The notes under the pieces were generated by a model that did not search any database, was not told the DNA's origin, and saw only the letters and a program-made list of their open reading frames with translations. Made by a program: the position numbers and the translations under genes. A stretch of 64,000 nt of DNA from Pseudorhodobacter sp. E13 (GTDB taxonomy: Bacteria; Pseudomonadota; Alphaproteobacteria; Rhodobacterales; Rhodobacteraceae): NCBI RefSeq assembly GCF_003991405.1, contig NZ_RPEN01000154.1, forward strand, positions 1-64,000. The letters are read 5' to 3'. Below are positions 44,319 through 53,552 of this stretch, piece after piece; the stretch's first letter is position 1; every line of letters starts with the position of its first letter.

Positions 44319-44405
44319 ATGAGAATAAAGGGAGTAATCTGGTTCTGTCGACTGGGGGAATTGCAGACGTGGCAACTGTGGATCGCGCGTAATGACAGGG
44401 CGTAA
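44319..44405 (+). other. Possible 28-codon small ORF
   Basis: ATG 44319 has an AGGA seven bases upstream and opens 28 codons (start MRIKGVIWFCRLGELQTW) before TAA. It lies in the AT-richer patch ahead of the immunity-type gene. It could be a leader peptide, a gene remnant or chance; no homologue is known to me. Confidence 0.2.
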
Positions 44406-44494
44406 GATCCAGTCCTAGTGGGAAAACTTGCTTGTCTCTCCGACTCCTACGCCCCTAAATGGCGCTGAGATCTTTGTCGTTTGAGGATATCCAA

Positions 44495-44896
44495 ATGAAA
44501 CCAGCAAAAAAGAGTGTTTCTATTGTTGCTATATGCGCAATTGTTGCCTTCACTTCGAACCTCTCTGCCGCAGAGATAGGATTCAAAACGATTGGTGACT
44601 TGCGGGCAAATTGCCAGCTTGTTGACCAAAAGTTGGAAGCACTTGACGTGGAGGAAATGATACAGATCACCGACTGTCGCAGTTTCCTGAAAGGCGTAGC
44701 CGAACTGATGATGACCCTTTGCCGTTCCGATGACATTACTGTTCCCTCATTTCTCAAGGCGGCCCCAAACCATACCCTGAGAGCTCTTGCGCAAGGCTTT
44801 TTGAACTGGGCTGATGAACATCCCAACCGTTGGTCCGAAGCAAGGGGGCTCGGTATATACGAAGCCATAAGCACCCAATTTCCATGTGAGAGTTAG
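44495..44896 (+). CDS. Rap1a/Tai-type immunity protein (orphan)
   Basis: The 133-residue secreted protein has a clear signal peptide (about 1-25, ending FTSNLSA) and four cysteines in the mature part (NCQLVD, TDCRSF, TLCRSD, FPCES). The C-terminal pattern LRALAQGFLNWADEHP ... IYEAISTQFPC matches the Rap1a/Tai family, periplasmic proteins that protect against type VI secretion effectors. GAGGA lies seven bases ahead of ATG 44495. Base composition is plainly AT-richer than the genes around it, pointing to recent acquisition. No effector or secretion gene is in the window. The family call is from pattern and layout, not a search. Confidence 0.72.
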   Translation: MKPAKKSVSIVAICAIVAFTSNLSAAEIGFKTIGDLRANCQLVDQKLEALDVEEMIQITDCRSFLKGVAELMMTLCRSDDITVPSFLKAAPNHTLRALAQGFLNWADEHPNRWSEARGLGIYEAISTQFPCES

Positions 44897-44973
44897 AATT
44901 AATGTCAAACGACAATACCTCCCTTGGAGCGTATAGATTGCGTGTATCTCCGCCCATTCCTGTCAAAACGGCA

Positions 44974-45591
44974 TTACCGATCCGGTGGCAGTAACCCCAG
45001 CCCGCGTAAATAGATGCCGATGCCGGTTTCCAGCAGATCCTCGGGCGGGTAGGGGCTTTTGGCGCCGGGGGAGCCGCGGGCAAACAGTTCCACGACCCCG
45101 TGGCTCAGCGCCCAGATATGGGCGGAGAACATCGAGGCGGGGGGCCGCTTTTCGGGCGGCAGCTTTTCCGAGAGTTTGAGTGCGGCGCGTTCCATCACGC
45201 TGCGCGCCTTGGCGGCGGCGGTGGCAAGTTCGGGATGGGCGTTCAAGGACAGCCCACTTTCAAACATCGCCTGATAATGGCCCGGATACTTGCGGGCAAA
45301 GGCCAGATAGGCGCGGCCTGTCGCCTCAAACGCCTGCAAGGCGCTGGGTTTGCCTTCGCTATAGGCAAATTCCATCAGCGCGCCGAACACCTCATAGCCT
45401 TGGCGCGCACCTTCTGCGATCAGCTCATCCCGGCCCGCGAAATGGCGGTAGACAGCGGCAGGGGTGACGCCTGCCTCTTTGGCCGCTTCGGACAGGGTAA
45501 AGCCTTGCGGGCCTTTTTCGGTAATCAGCTCCAGCGCGGCCTCAACCAGTGCCTGCCGCAGATTGCCGTGATGATAGCCCTTCTTAGACAT
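44974..45591 (-). CDS. TetR-family transcriptional regulator
   Basis: The 205-residue protein has an N-terminal TetR helix-turn-helix (about 8-55: [46 protein letters not shown]) and a C-terminal ligand domain of the WHG-containing type ([14 protein letters not shown] ... [16 protein letters not shown]). It begins eight bases inside the end of ppk2, so it is probably co-transcribed with it. The ligand and targets are unknown; no palindrome near it stands out. Confidence 0.9.
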   Translation of the reverse strand: MSKKGYHHGNLRQALVEAALELITEKGPQGFTLSEAAKEAGVTPAAVYRHFAGRDELIAEGARQGYEVFGALMEFAYSEGKPSALQAFEATGRAYLAFARKYPGHYQAMFESGLSLNAHPELATAAAKARSVMERAALKLSEKLPPEKRPPASMFSAHIWALSHGVVELFARGSPGAKSPYPPEDLLETGIGIYLRGLGLLPPDR

Positions 45592-46453
45592 CCCAGATCG
45601 CAGGGGTGCCGCAGATGGCGGGGTCGGGTTGGCCGATCAGTTTTGCGTCTTTGCCCGCATAATCCACCGCATGCAGCACGGTCTGAATCGCCGCAATCCG
45701 CGCGCGCTTCTTGTCATCGGAGCGCACGACCGTCCAAGGCGCATGGGGGGTATGGCTGCGGGTCAGGGTTTCGGAAATGGCGGCGGAATAGGCATCCCAT
45801 TTCTTGAGCCCTTCGACATCAATCCATGACAGTTTCCACTGTTTCAGCGGGTCATTCTCGCGGGCCAGAAAGCGGCGGAGTTGTTCGGCCTGGCCAACAT
45901 TGAGCCAGAGTTTGACCAATACAATCCCTTCATCCACCAGCATTTGTTCAAAGCTGGGAAGCTGGGCAAAGAAATGCTCGCGCTGTTCGGGGGTGCAAAA
46001 GCCGAACACATGTTCCACAACGCCGCGATTGTACCAAGACCGGTCAAACATCACCATTTCGCCGGCGGCGGGCATCCAATCGACATAGCGCTGAAAATAC
46101 CATTGTGTCGCCTCGCGGTCGGACGGCTTGGACAGCGCCACCACCGAAGCGACACGCGGGTTCAGGTTTTCACGGGTGGCGGCGATTGTGCCGCCTTTGC
46201 CAGCGGCATCGCGGCCTTCATAGACCACAACCACGCGTTTGCCGGTGTCCTTGATATCGGCCTGCATCCGCACCAACTGGCGCTGCAATCCTTCCATCGC
46301 GGAGTCGTAATCCTTGCGCTTCATTTCGCGCTTGTAGGGGTAACTGGGCGACAGGATGTCATCCTTATCGGCTTTTTCCAGTGTTTTGCGGATGGGTTTG
46401 GGGGCCTCTTCGGCCAGAAATTTGCTGATCGCACCGTCGAAAGGCAAGTCCAT
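45584..46453 (-). CDS. ppk2: Polyphosphate kinase 2
   Basis: The 289-residue PPK2-family kinase has Walker [12 protein letters not shown] (80-90), the lid region with Arg residues and Walker [18 protein letters not shown]. These enzymes transfer phosphate between polyphosphate and nucleoside di- or monophosphates. As a single-domain protein it should be of class I (NDP phosphorylation), by length. ATG 46453 is preferred because GGAG lies about eight bases upstream; an in-frame start 19 codons earlier lacks support. Its gene end overlaps the TetR gene. Confidence 0.94.
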   Translation of the reverse strand: MDLPFDGAISKFLAEEAPKPIRKTLEKADKDDILSPSYPYKREMKRKDYDSAMEGLQRQLVRMQADIKDTGKRVVVVYEGRDAAGKGGTIAATRENLNPRVASVVALSKPSDREATQWYFQRYVDWMPAAGEMVMFDRSWYNRGVVEHVFGFCTPEQREHFFAQLPSFEQMLVDEGIVLVKLWLNVGQAEQLRRFLARENDPLKQWKLSWIDVEGLKKWDAYSAAISETLTRSHTPHAPWTVVRSDDKKRARIAAIQTVLHAVDYAGKDAKLIGQPDPAICGTPAIWDV

Positions 46454-46510
46454 GGCAGGCTCCGCTTCAGGGATTTGCGCCAGTATGGCGGGTTGCGCGG
46501 GCGGGTGCAA

Positions 46511-47458
46511 TCAGCGCCGCGCGGCCCGATGGATGGCCGCGACGATTTCGTCGGGGTTGGTGTGATGCGGCATATGGCCAACGCCGTCCAGCACCGTCAG
46601 GTGGGCGTTCGGCAGCCGCTGCGACAGGGGGACCGCGTGGATTTTCATCGGCACGGTGGTATCGGCGGTGCCATGGATGATTTCAACCGGCAGGGTCAGG
46701 CGGGGGTAATGCGGTTCCATCAGCAACAGATGCGGCTTGAGGTTGTTGACCTGCCGCCCGTTCACCCGCAAGGCCCGCCGCCGCAGTGTCAGCCCCGCGC
46801 CGATATAGGCGTCATAGCCTTCGGGTGCGGCTTGCGGAGCGAAGATATTTTCCAGCGCGGTTTCCACCCGGTTTTCCGGCGCAAAAGCTGTTATCAGCGG
46901 CACCACGGTCGCGCCACCCAGCGCCGAGGAGGTGAGCGAATACCACAGCCCCAAATCACCGGGAAAGGGCATGGTGGCGCCCGACACGATCACCAGCGCC
47001 TTGGGCTGCGCACGCAAGGCCCAAGACATCGCGACCGCCCCACCGTAGGAATGGCCCAGCACGATCGGGTCTTGCACGCCAAGGGCCAGCGCTGCTTGGA
47101 TCAGCGCATCGGCTTGGGCCAGTGGGCTGATATCGGTGCCGGGCAGGCTGTCAGACCAGCCCATGCCGGGGCGATCAAAACTGATGACGCGGAAATCCCC
47201 TTTCAACCGCTCCACCAGATCAAAGGTGAAGTCGCGGCTGTTGCCGGACGCGCCGTGGATCAGCACCAGATCGGGGCCTGCGCCTTGCACATCGGCATGG
47301 ATGCGTGCGCCTTTGACGGTGACAAACTGGCCCGTCGGCGGGTAGGCGGCTTCGGCCTGCGCCTCGCGCTTTTCGGCGCGCTGGTCCACGAACACAGCAC
47401 AGCCGCCAAGCGCGAAGCTGGCGATCAAAAGACTAGTGGCCAATTTTTTCAATGTCAT
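46511..47458 (-). CDS. Alpha/beta hydrolase, probable lipoprotein
   Basis: The 315-residue protein has a lipoprotein-like signal ([10 protein letters not shown], lipid-bound Cys20) and an alpha/beta-hydrolase fold: [14 protein letters not shown] oxyanion loop, nucleophile Ser137 in LGHSYGG, and a late [13 protein letters not shown] holding the catalytic His. The substrate is unknown; esterase or haloperoxidase-like activity is typical of the family. ATG 47458 places the gene start inside the metA 3' end by 26 bp; an ATG eight codons earlier is possible but lengthens the region before the signal core. The protein would be anchored in the cell envelope. Confidence 0.85.
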   Translation of the reverse strand: MTLKKLATSLLIASFALGGCAVFVDQRAEKREAQAEAAYPPTGQFVTVKGARIHADVQGAGPDLVLIHGASGNSRDFTFDLVERLKGDFRVISFDRPGMGWSDSLPGTDISPLAQADALIQAALALGVQDPIVLGHSYGGAVAMSWALRAQPKALVIVSGATMPFPGDLGLWYSLTSSALGGATVVPLITAFAPENRVETALENIFAPQAAPEGYDAYIGAGLTLRRRALRVNGRQVNNLKPHLLLMEPHYPRLTLPVEIIHGTADTTVPMKIHAVPLSQRLPNAHLTVLDGVGHMPHHTNPDEIVAAIHRAARR

Positions 47459-48350
47459 ATGGCGTGGCCTGGTAAATTTCATTTATCCAGTTGCCATATA
47501 GAAGATGGGCGTGACTTCTCCAGCGATTCAGCGGCTTTCTCGCGGGATCGTCATCGGGATAGTAGTTTTGCGGCACATTGATGGGCGTGCCATTGGCGAT
47601 ATCGCGGTCATATTCCTGTTTCAGCGTGTCGCTGTCATATTCGAAATGGTTGAAGATATAGAGCGCGCGATGCGCCGGATCTTCGACCAGACAGGGGCCG
47701 GATTGATCTGATCCCAGCAAGGTGCGCAGGCCGGGGGCAGCGTCAATCTCGGCTTGGCGCATTTCGGTCCAGCGCGACACGGGGATCACGCAATCATCGG
47801 AAAAGCCGCGCAGGAAGGGCGAGGTTGGATCAAGGTTCTGATGGCGGAAACAGCCGAAGGCCTTGGCGGGCAGGATATGCTTTTGCACGCCGTGGAAATG
47901 GTTGATCATCGCCATTCCGCCCCAGCAAACGCCAAAGGTGGATTGCACATTGGTCTGCGTCCAGTCCATCACCTCGCGCAATTCCTGCCAATAGGTCACT
48001 TCGTCAAAAGGCATGTGTTCAATCGGGGCGCCGGTGATGATCAGCCCGTCAAACTTTTCATGCTTCACCTCTTGGAAGGGGCGGTAAAACGCTTCCATAT
48101 GCTCGGCGGCGGTGTTCTTTGTCTGATGTTCCGACATGCGGATCAGCGACAGTTCAATCTGCAAGGGCGTGGCCCCGATCAGCCGGGCGAATTGGTTTTC
48201 GGTCTGGATCTTCTTTGGCATCAGGTTCAGCAGACCGATGCGCAGGGGCCGGATATCCTGATGGCTGGCGCGATCAGGGGAAATCACCATGACGCCTTCT
48301 TTTGACAAGACGTCAAAGGCGGGCAGGTCTTCGGGCAGGGTGATGGGCAT
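47433..48350 (-). CDS. metA: Homoserine O-acyltransferase MetA, predicted acetyl-CoA type
   Basis: The 305-residue MetA-family enzyme of methionine synthesis activates homoserine with an acyl-CoA. The nucleophile Cys142 (FGVCWGG), His235 and Glu237 (FNHFEYD) form the catalytic set. Residue 111 (GAPIEHMPF) is Glu. In this family Glu111 is associated with acetyl-CoA use and Gly111 with succinyl-CoA, so the product is predicted to be O-acetylhomoserine. Position numbers match the family without gaps. The gene starts 29 bp after the P-loop ATPase gene ends; no room is left for a SAM riboswitch directly upstream. Confidence 0.95.
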   Translation of the reverse strand: MPITLPEDLPAFDVLSKEGVMVISPDRASHQDIRPLRIGLLNLMPKKIQTENQFARLIGATPLQIELSLIRMSEHQTKNTAAEHMEAFYRPFQEVKHEKFDGLIITGAPIEHMPFDEVTYWQELREVMDWTQTNVQSTFGVCWGGMAMINHFHGVQKHILPAKAFGCFRHQNLDPTSPFLRGFSDDCVIPVSRWTEMRQAEIDAAPGLRTLLGSDQSGPCLVEDPAHRALYIFNHFEYDSDTLKQEYDRDIANGTPINVPQNYYPDDDPARKPLNRWRSHAHLLYGNWINEIYQATPYDIEKIGH

Positions 48351-48379
48351 AAGGGGCTCTCTGGTTCGAAGCTTTGGAT

Positions 48380-49249
48380 TTAGGCGGCACTGCTGCGGCG
48401 ATCAAGGGCGGTGCCGATCAGGTCGATCAGGTCTGACGGGGATGTGACCCGGCCCACCTCATCCGCGGTGATGCTGACGCCCCATCGCGCCATGGCGGCA
48501 TAGCGCGGTTGGCGGTGATCCAGCAGGCGGGCATAGCCATAGCGCAGGAAGGCATCGGGGTTCACCTCGGCCTCGGTCAGGCCTTGTTCGGACAGATAGT
48601 CGGTCCAGACCCGCAGCAGGAATTCCGGCTGGTAATACATGGGCTTGGGTGCGCGGTCAAAGCGGCGCACCAAAGCATCGCGATGCGCCTCGGACCCTTC
48701 GATCCAGACCAGCAGCAGATTGCGCGACAAGGCGGTCAGGATGGGGTCGGCGGGGTTGGACGGGTCCACCACCTCGCAGATAGAGCCGCCGCTGTCGCAG
48801 ACGAAATTGTCGTAGCCATACAGATCGGCGGCGCGTTTGATGAAACGCTCGGTATCCAGCAGCGCCGATTTCTCGGCATCGCGGTGCTGTTCCTGCCGCG
48901 CGCAATATTCGGCAAAAGGCACGCCGCCCAGATCGGGGTTGCCGGGTTTGCCCAGATAGGTCGACAAGGGCGCGAGGTTTTCAAAGGTGATGTTAGAGGC
49001 GATATAAACGCTGTCCGTCATCAACAACTCGCGCAGCAGCGGCACTTTCATCGCCTCGCGTTTAAAGTTGTCGGCAATGAATTCGCCCATGTAGCGGGTG
49101 CCGATGCGGTAGTCGATGGAATAGTGAAACCACTGAGCTTCGTCGCGCAACATATTGGAAAGATGGGTTTTCCCAAGGCCCGACATGCCAAAGAGCAGCA
49201 GTTTTTTGGCCGGATCGTCCAACCATTCGCGGGCAGAAGTATAGATCAA
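48380..49249 (-). CDS. P-loop ATPase of unknown role (TTG start)
   Basis: The 289-residue protein has Walker [10 protein letters not shown] at about 21-29 right after the N-terminal strand KKLLLF, then a helical body with [24 protein letters not shown] and [10 protein letters not shown] recognise it only as a nucleotide-binding protein of a type seen in Rhodobacterales. TTG 49249 is chosen because GGAGG lies five bases upstream and the P-loop then sits near the N-terminus, as expected. Upstream in-frame ATGs would add 22-26 poorly structured residues. It shares the strand with metA 29 bp downstream and may be transcribed with it. Confidence 0.75.
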   Translation of the reverse strand: MIYTSAREWLDDPAKKLLLFGMSGLGKTHLSNMLRDEAQWFHYSIDYRIGTRYMGEFIADNFKREAMKVPLLRELLMTDSVYIASNITFENLAPLSTYLGKPGNPDLGGVPFAEYCARQEQHRDAEKSALLDTERFIKRAADLYGYDNFVCDSGGSICEVVDPSNPADPILTALSRNLLLVWIEGSEAHRDALVRRFDRAPKPMYYQPEFLLRVWTDYLSEQGLTEAEVNPDAFLRYGYARLLDHRQPRYAAMARWGVSITADEVGRVTSPSDLIDLIGTALDRRSSAA

Positions 49250-49327
49250 GGTGGCCTCCGGTTCTTGTATGGGCTGTTGATAGCGCGGGCGCGGGCTGAG
49301 TTCACGCGAAAACATGCAGATAAGCAA

Positions 49328-49354
49328 AAGGCCCCGCGGGTTGCGCGGGGCCTT
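49328..49354 (-). terminator. Terminator after the FadL-family gene
   Basis: A perfect 11-bp stem (AAGGCCCCGCG / CGCGGGGCCTT) with a 5-base loop is followed on the minus strand by TTTT (one T shared with the stem). It lies 22 bases after the porin stop codon. Confidence 0.82.
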
Positions 49355-49376
49355 GTGGTGTTTCGGTTGCGTCAGA

Positions 49377-50456
49377 TCAGAAGGAGTAGCCGACCTTCAC
49401 GCCAACACCGACAGCTTTGTTCTTGGTGAAGACGCCCTGTGCGGTTCCTGTGGCGTTCAAAGCTGTGTTCGTATCGCCCAATTTCACATAAGACACACCG
49501 CCGGTGATCTTCATGTTGCCTTGGGTATAAACCGCGCCCAGCGTCAGGCTTTTCTTGCCATCGGTCGGGCCGAGGTTGGACGAAAATCCGCCGCCTGCCT
49601 TTTCATAGCCCACGGAGGCAGACACCGACCAGTTGTCGTTCAGCTTGCGGCCGACGCCAAGATTGAAGGTAACGGTGTTTTTGGCATAAGACACCAGCGG
49701 GCCGCGTGCTGCGTTGTAAGCCCGCGGGCTGATATCAAACTTCGACCATTCGACCCAACGGACCGAGCCGAAAACCAAGGTGTTTGCGGCAACGCCCGAC
49801 TGGAATTCGAGGTTTACCGATTGCGGGGTGTTCACGGTGGTGGTTGATGGCAGAACGCCGTTTTCCAGTGTATCAACCTTGTGCTTGATCTTGGAGTTAT
49901 AGGTCAGGGCCACGCGCAAGGCGATTTCCGGCTTTTCATAGGCAACGCCCAGAACATAGCCAACGCCGCCATCTTTCTTGCCGACAACTGTATAGCCTGC
50001 TGCGGGCAGGGTCGCCGTTGCTTCAAGCGTCTGATAGCGCAGACCGCCGTAGACGGAGATGTTAGACGCTGTCTTATACTTCAACAGACCGGTCAAGGAG
50101 AAGGAGTTCAACTCGGCCAGAGAACCGGCAAGCGGATAGCCGGTGCCGACAGGGTAGGAAACATCCGCGCCGAACGGCTGATCGACGATCAGCGCCGCGT
50201 CAAGATTGTCGTTGATGCTGTATTTCAGCGCGCCACCCAGTTGCAGATAGCTTTTGGCCATGTTGCCGGTTTTTGCGGCGGGGTTTAGGTTCAGGCTTCC
50301 CGAAACGTCGGGCGAAACATTGCCGAGCGAGAACTCGACGTAATTTCCCTTTTCGAACAGGACCGATGCAGATTGGCTGGAGCGTTCGACGCCGCCTGCC
50401 TGTGCTGCGGTTGCGGTCAGTGCGATTGCACCCAGTGTTGATACGATTTTCTTCAT
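49377..50456 (-). CDS. Outer-membrane transport protein, OmpP1/FadL family
   Basis: The 359-residue beta-barrel protein has a signal peptide (MKKIVSTLGAIALTATAAQA) and starts, after cleavage, with the FadL-like N-terminal plug region GGVERSSQSASVLFEKGNYVEFS. The rest is alternating beta strands ending in a C-terminal aromatic residue (VKVGYSF), the signal used for barrel insertion. FadL proteins carry hydrophobic molecules such as long-chain fatty acids or aromatics. GGAGG lies upstream of ATG 50456. It is a single-gene transcript by its terminator. The substrate is unknown. Confidence 0.92.
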   Translation of the reverse strand: MKKIVSTLGAIALTATAAQAGGVERSSQSASVLFEKGNYVEFSLGNVSPDVSGSLNLNPAAKTGNMAKSYLQLGGALKYSINDNLDAALIVDQPFGADVSYPVGTGYPLAGSLAELNSFSLTGLLKYKTASNISVYGGLRYQTLEATATLPAAGYTVVGKKDGGVGYVLGVAYEKPEIALRVALTYNSKIKHKVDTLENGVLPSTTTVNTPQSVNLEFQSGVAANTLVFGSVRWVEWSKFDISPRAYNAARGPLVSYAKNTVTFNLGVGRKLNDNWSVSASVGYEKAGGGFSSNLGPTDGKKSLTLGAVYTQGNMKITGGVSYVKLGDTNTALNATGTAQGVFTKNKAVGVGVKVGYSF

Positions 50457-50552
50457 GGAAGTTCCTCCCCGAACTTGTCCCCTAACCGCGCGAGAGTGAC
50501 ATTCTGACGCGTTGAATATCCAAGCGATAGGCAGGCAAGGCCAACCGGTCAA

Positions 50553-51476
50553 TCAGTTACGCGGCGTCATAGTTTCAGCGTGTGGCGATTGTTGCCGCGC
50601 TGCACGTTTTGACGCGGCATTGCTGGCGGTCAGGTTGATCGTGATGCCCGCCAGAATGAACCCGGCGCCCAGCAGCAGCCAAAGATTAACGCCCTCGCCA
50701 TAAAGCACCCAGCCGATTGCGAAGGCCAGCGGCAGGCGCAGGAAGTCCACCGGCACCACAACCGAGGCCGGGGCGAGGGAAAGCGCTGTGGTCAGGCAGA
50801 AATGCGCGGTCAAGCCACACAGCCCGATCAGCACCAGCCAGGGCAGGGTTTGCGCGGTCGGCAGCGCCAGATCACCATCGTGCCCCGCCATCACCAGCCC
50901 CATGACCAGTTGCATCGCGGTCAGCCAGAACATGATCGACAAGATGCTTTCATGCCGGGTCAGGGATTTGGTGGCGATATTGGTGGCGGCAAAGCAGACC
51001 GCGGCAAGGGCGGCGGCCGCGATTCCGGGATCAAAGGCCGCGAAATCGGGTTGGGCGACCAGCAAGGTGCCCAGCAGGCCAAATCCGGCGGCGATCAGCT
51101 TGGGCCGCGTCAGCTTTTCGCCCAGAAACACCGGCGCAAGCAGGATGACCCAGATCGGAGAGGTGAATTCCAGCGCAAACACCTGCCCGAAAGGGATCAT
51201 CGTCAAGGCCCAGAACCACAGGTTTTGCCCGCTGAAATGCGCGATATTGCGCAGAAGATGCCGGTGCAGGCGGTTGGTGCGGATCAGATGCAGGCGGCGG
51301 GTGCCCAAGGTGACGGCTGCCACGATGGTAAACCCCACGAGCGAGCGCCATGTCATGATCTCAAACGTGTCATGCACGCTGGAAACTGCCCGCCCCGCAA
51401 TCGCCATCAGCGAAAAGGCGGTGATCGAGCCGATCATCCAGACAGCGGCGGCAAGGGGGCGATTGGTTTCCGTCAT
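50553..51476 (-). CDS. EamA/DMT-family transporter
   Basis: The 307-residue inner-membrane protein has ten predicted transmembrane segments made of two EamA repeats (first from WMIGSITAFSLMAIAGRAV, second from IAAAALAAVCFAATNIATKSL). DMT transporters export or take up metabolites; amino acids or nucleotide-type compounds are common, but no substrate can be read here. AAGGCGGG lies just ahead of ATG 51476, favouring it over an ATG 20 codons upstream. The C-terminal tail is basic and cytoplasmic. Confidence 0.9.
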   Translation of the reverse strand: MTETNRPLAAAVWMIGSITAFSLMAIAGRAVSSVHDTFEIMTWRSLVGFTIVAAVTLGTRRLHLIRTNRLHRHLLRNIAHFSGQNLWFWALTMIPFGQVFALEFTSPIWVILLAPVFLGEKLTRPKLIAAGFGLLGTLLVAQPDFAAFDPGIAAAALAAVCFAATNIATKSLTRHESILSIMFWLTAMQLVMGLVMAGHDGDLALPTAQTLPWLVLIGLCGLTAHFCLTTALSLAPASVVVPVDFLRLPLAFAIGWVLYGEGVNLWLLLGAGFILAGITINLTASNAASKRAARQQSPHAETMTPRN

Positions 51477-51536
51477 CCCGCCTTGATGACGTGGGCGCGG
51501 TGCTTTGTCCAGCGCTTGATCCAGCGTTTGATCCAC

Positions 51537-51556
51537 GGGCCCAGACGCGTGGGCCC
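51537..51556. other. Inverted repeat between EamA gene and pterin-methyltransferase gene
   Basis: GGGCCCA-GACGCG-TGGGCCC has perfect 7-bp arms, and a TTTTTT run follows eight bases later on the plus strand. No plus-strand gene lies upstream of it, so a terminator role is unclear; it may instead mark the end of the minus-strand triad transcript. Confidence 0.35.
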
Positions 51557-51581
51557 ATGGGAGTTTTTTCGCAGAAATGCC

Positions 51582-52562
51582 TTAGCCCCGGCGACCGCCG
51601 CGGCGGCCACCACGGCCACCCGCAGCCCCGATAGAGGCAGAGGCTTCGGCAAAGCTCATGCCGCCTTCGACGGCTTCGATCACCTTGGCAAAGCGAATCC
51701 ATTCGCCGCCATTGGCATCATGGTTCATCAGGAAGTTGGCGGCGCGGATCGCTTCCATTTCCTGCATGCGCACCGGGTTCATGATGGCGCTGGTCATGCC
51801 TGCGCCAATCGCCATGGGCAAAAACGCCCCGTTGATCCCGTGCCGCTGTGGCAGACCGAAAGAGATGTTGGACGCGCCGCAGGTGGTGTTGACGCCCAAT
51901 TCCTCGCGCAGGCGGCGCACAAGGGTAAAGACCTGCTGCCCCGCCGAGCCCATCGCGCCCACCGGCATCACCAGCGGGTCGACCACGATATCATGCGCGG
52001 GGATGCCGAAATCGGCGGCACGTTCCACGATCTTTTTGGCCACGGCAAAGCGGACATCCGGGTCTTCGGAAATGCCGGTATCATCGTTGGAGATGGCCAC
52101 AACCGGGACGTTGTATTTCTTGACCAAGGGCAGCACCAGTTCCAGCCGGTCTTCCTCACCCGTGACGGAGTTCAGCAGCGGGCGGCCTTCGGCGGCTTTC
52201 AAGCCAGCTTCCAGCGCGCCGGGAACCGAGCTGTCGATGCACAAAGGCGCATCGGTCACGGCCTGAATGCGGGTGATGAGTTCGTGCATCAAGGGTGGCT
52301 CGACAAAGTTATTGTCGGCATAGCGCGGATCTTCGGCCATTTTATTGGTAAACACCGCGCCGGAGTTCACATCCAGCACCGTGGCCCCGCAGGCAACCTG
52401 TTCCAAGGCATCCCGCAGCACGGTTTCGAAATTGCCGGCTTCCAGTTCCGCTGCCAGTTTCTTGCGGCCTGTCGGGTTGATGCGTTCCCCGATCACGCAG
52501 AAGGGTTCGTCAAAACCGATGATGACCGTTTTGCTTTTGGATTCAATGACTGTACGGGTCAT
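51582..52562 (-). CDS. Methyltetrahydrofolate:corrinoid methyltransferase-like protein (pterin-binding)
   Basis: The 326-residue protein has a DHPS/pterin-binding TIM-barrel: IGERINPTGRKKLA, ATVLDVNSGAV, LCIDSSVPGALEAGL, NSVTGEEDR and NTTCGASNISFGLP. These enzymes move methyl groups between a corrinoid protein and tetrahydrofolate. In roseobacters, related proteins act in demethylation of compounds such as glycine betaine and in methionine metabolism. The C-terminal 12 residues are an RGG-like tail (GGRGGRRGGRRG). It is the last of three genes with a methylene-THF-reductase-like gene and a 'virulence factor' gene, so folate one-carbon flow is the likely theme. No corrinoid-protein gene is seen nearby. 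Confidence 0.88.
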   Translation of the reverse strand: MTRTVIESKSKTVIIGFDEPFCVIGERINPTGRKKLAAELEAGNFETVLRDALEQVACGATVLDVNSGAVFTNKMAEDPRYADNNFVEPPLMHELITRIQAVTDAPLCIDSSVPGALEAGLKAAEGRPLLNSVTGEEDRLELVLPLVKKYNVPVVAISNDDTGISEDPDVRFAVAKKIVERAADFGIPAHDIVVDPLVMPVGAMGSAGQQVFTLVRRLREELGVNTTCGASNISFGLPQRHGINGAFLPMAIGAGMTSAIMNPVRMQEMEAIRAANFLMNHDANGGEWIRFAKVIEAVEGGMSFAEASASIGAAGGRGGRRGGRRG

Positions 52563-52577
52563 AGTTCAACTACTTTC

Positions 52578-53504
52578 TTAAGCTTGAGACGCAGGGGTTG
52601 CGGCGTTTCCGCCGTTTTCGATGGCCCAGGTGGCGTTGGTCTTGATACCGCCCAGCGGGAAGAAATGCACGGACTGAATGCCAAAATCGGGGTGACGCGC
52701 CTTATGGGCGGCCAGTTCGGTGACAAATTCGGTCGGCTCATAGGGCAGCAGCAGTTTGGTCACATCCATCGCCCGCTTTTGCAACACTTTCAGCGAAGGG
52801 CCAACACCACAGGCAATGGCGAATTTGATCAAGGTTTGCAGCTTTGCGGGGCCCGCGACACCGATATGGATCGGAATGTTGATGCCTTCGGCGGCCAGAC
52901 GGTCGGCCCATTTGATCACCGGGCCTGCCTCAAAACAGAATTGGGTGGCGATTGCCATCTTGGCGTCGGTGCGCTCGGAAAACGCCTGTTTCCATTTCAG
53001 CGCCTCCATCACCAGCTTGTCGCCGCCGTCACGGTCAATGTCGCGGTTGCCTTCGGGGTGGCCTGCGATATGCAGACGGTCAAACCCGTCAAACAGCCCG
53101 CTTTCCATCAATTGCATGGAACTGTCGTAATCGCCCGCAGGCGTTGCCACACCGCCGCCCAGCAGCAGCGCCTGTTTCACATCCGCCTCGCCCTGATAGC
53201 GCGCGATCCAATCGGCCAGCGTGGCACGATCCGGGATGATACGGGCCGGGAAATGCGGCATCACGTCAAAGCCTTCGGATTTCAGGCGCTTGGCGGTGGC
53301 GACCATGTCTTCAATCGGGGTGCCTTCGATATGGGCGATATAGACGCGGGTGTGCTGGGGCAGCAGGTCGCGGAAATTTTCCACCTTTTCGGCGGTGCGC
53401 GGCATCACCTCGATCGAATAATTCTGCAAGAAGGCTTCGACCTGCGGGGCCGTGGTATGGGCAGCAGGGGCGGCGGTTTCGCGCTTGAAATTAAAAAGGG
53501 CCAC
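52578..53504 (-). CDS. Methylenetetrahydrofolate-reductase-like protein
   Basis: The 308-residue protein has a TIM-barrel course resembling MetF-type reductases: VMPRTAEKVENF, VYIAHIEGTPIEDMV, GFDVMPHFPAR, ALLLGGGVATPAGDYDSS, HIAGHPEGNRD, ATQFCFEAGPV and HIGVAGPAKLQTL. GTG 53504 is chosen because GGGAG lies seven bases upstream; a longer in-frame ATG lacks support. The enzyme would interconvert methylene- and methyl-tetrahydrofolate, feeding the next gene's methyltransferase. A C-terminal Phe-Phe-Pro-Leu-Gly-Gly-Ile segment (VHFFPLGGI) is typical. It lies 15 bases ahead of the methyltransferase gene on the same strand. Confidence 0.82.
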   Translation of the reverse strand: MALFNFKRETAAPAAHTTAPQVEAFLQNYSIEVMPRTAEKVENFRDLLPQHTRVYIAHIEGTPIEDMVATAKRLKSEGFDVMPHFPARIIPDRATLADWIARYQGEADVKQALLLGGGVATPAGDYDSSMQLMESGLFDGFDRLHIAGHPEGNRDIDRDGGDKLVMEALKWKQAFSERTDAKMAIATQFCFEAGPVIKWADRLAAEGINIPIHIGVAGPAKLQTLIKFAIACGVGPSLKVLQKRAMDVTKLLLPYEPTEFVTELAAHKARHPDFGIQSVHFFPLGGIKTNATWAIENGGNAATPASQA

Positions 53505-53552
53505 GACATTCTCCCAGAGTTTGTTGGTCACGGGTTTCTCATCCAAAGGGCG

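Noticed and set aside
45881-47581. Plus-strand open frame of 566 codons
   Set aside because: It runs opposite ppk2, the lipoprotein hydrolase and metA, all with intact catalytic motifs.
48351-48379. SAM riboswitch before metA
   Set aside because: Only 29 bases separate metA from the upstream gene, too short for SAM-I or SAM-II, and no pseudoknot-like elements were seen.
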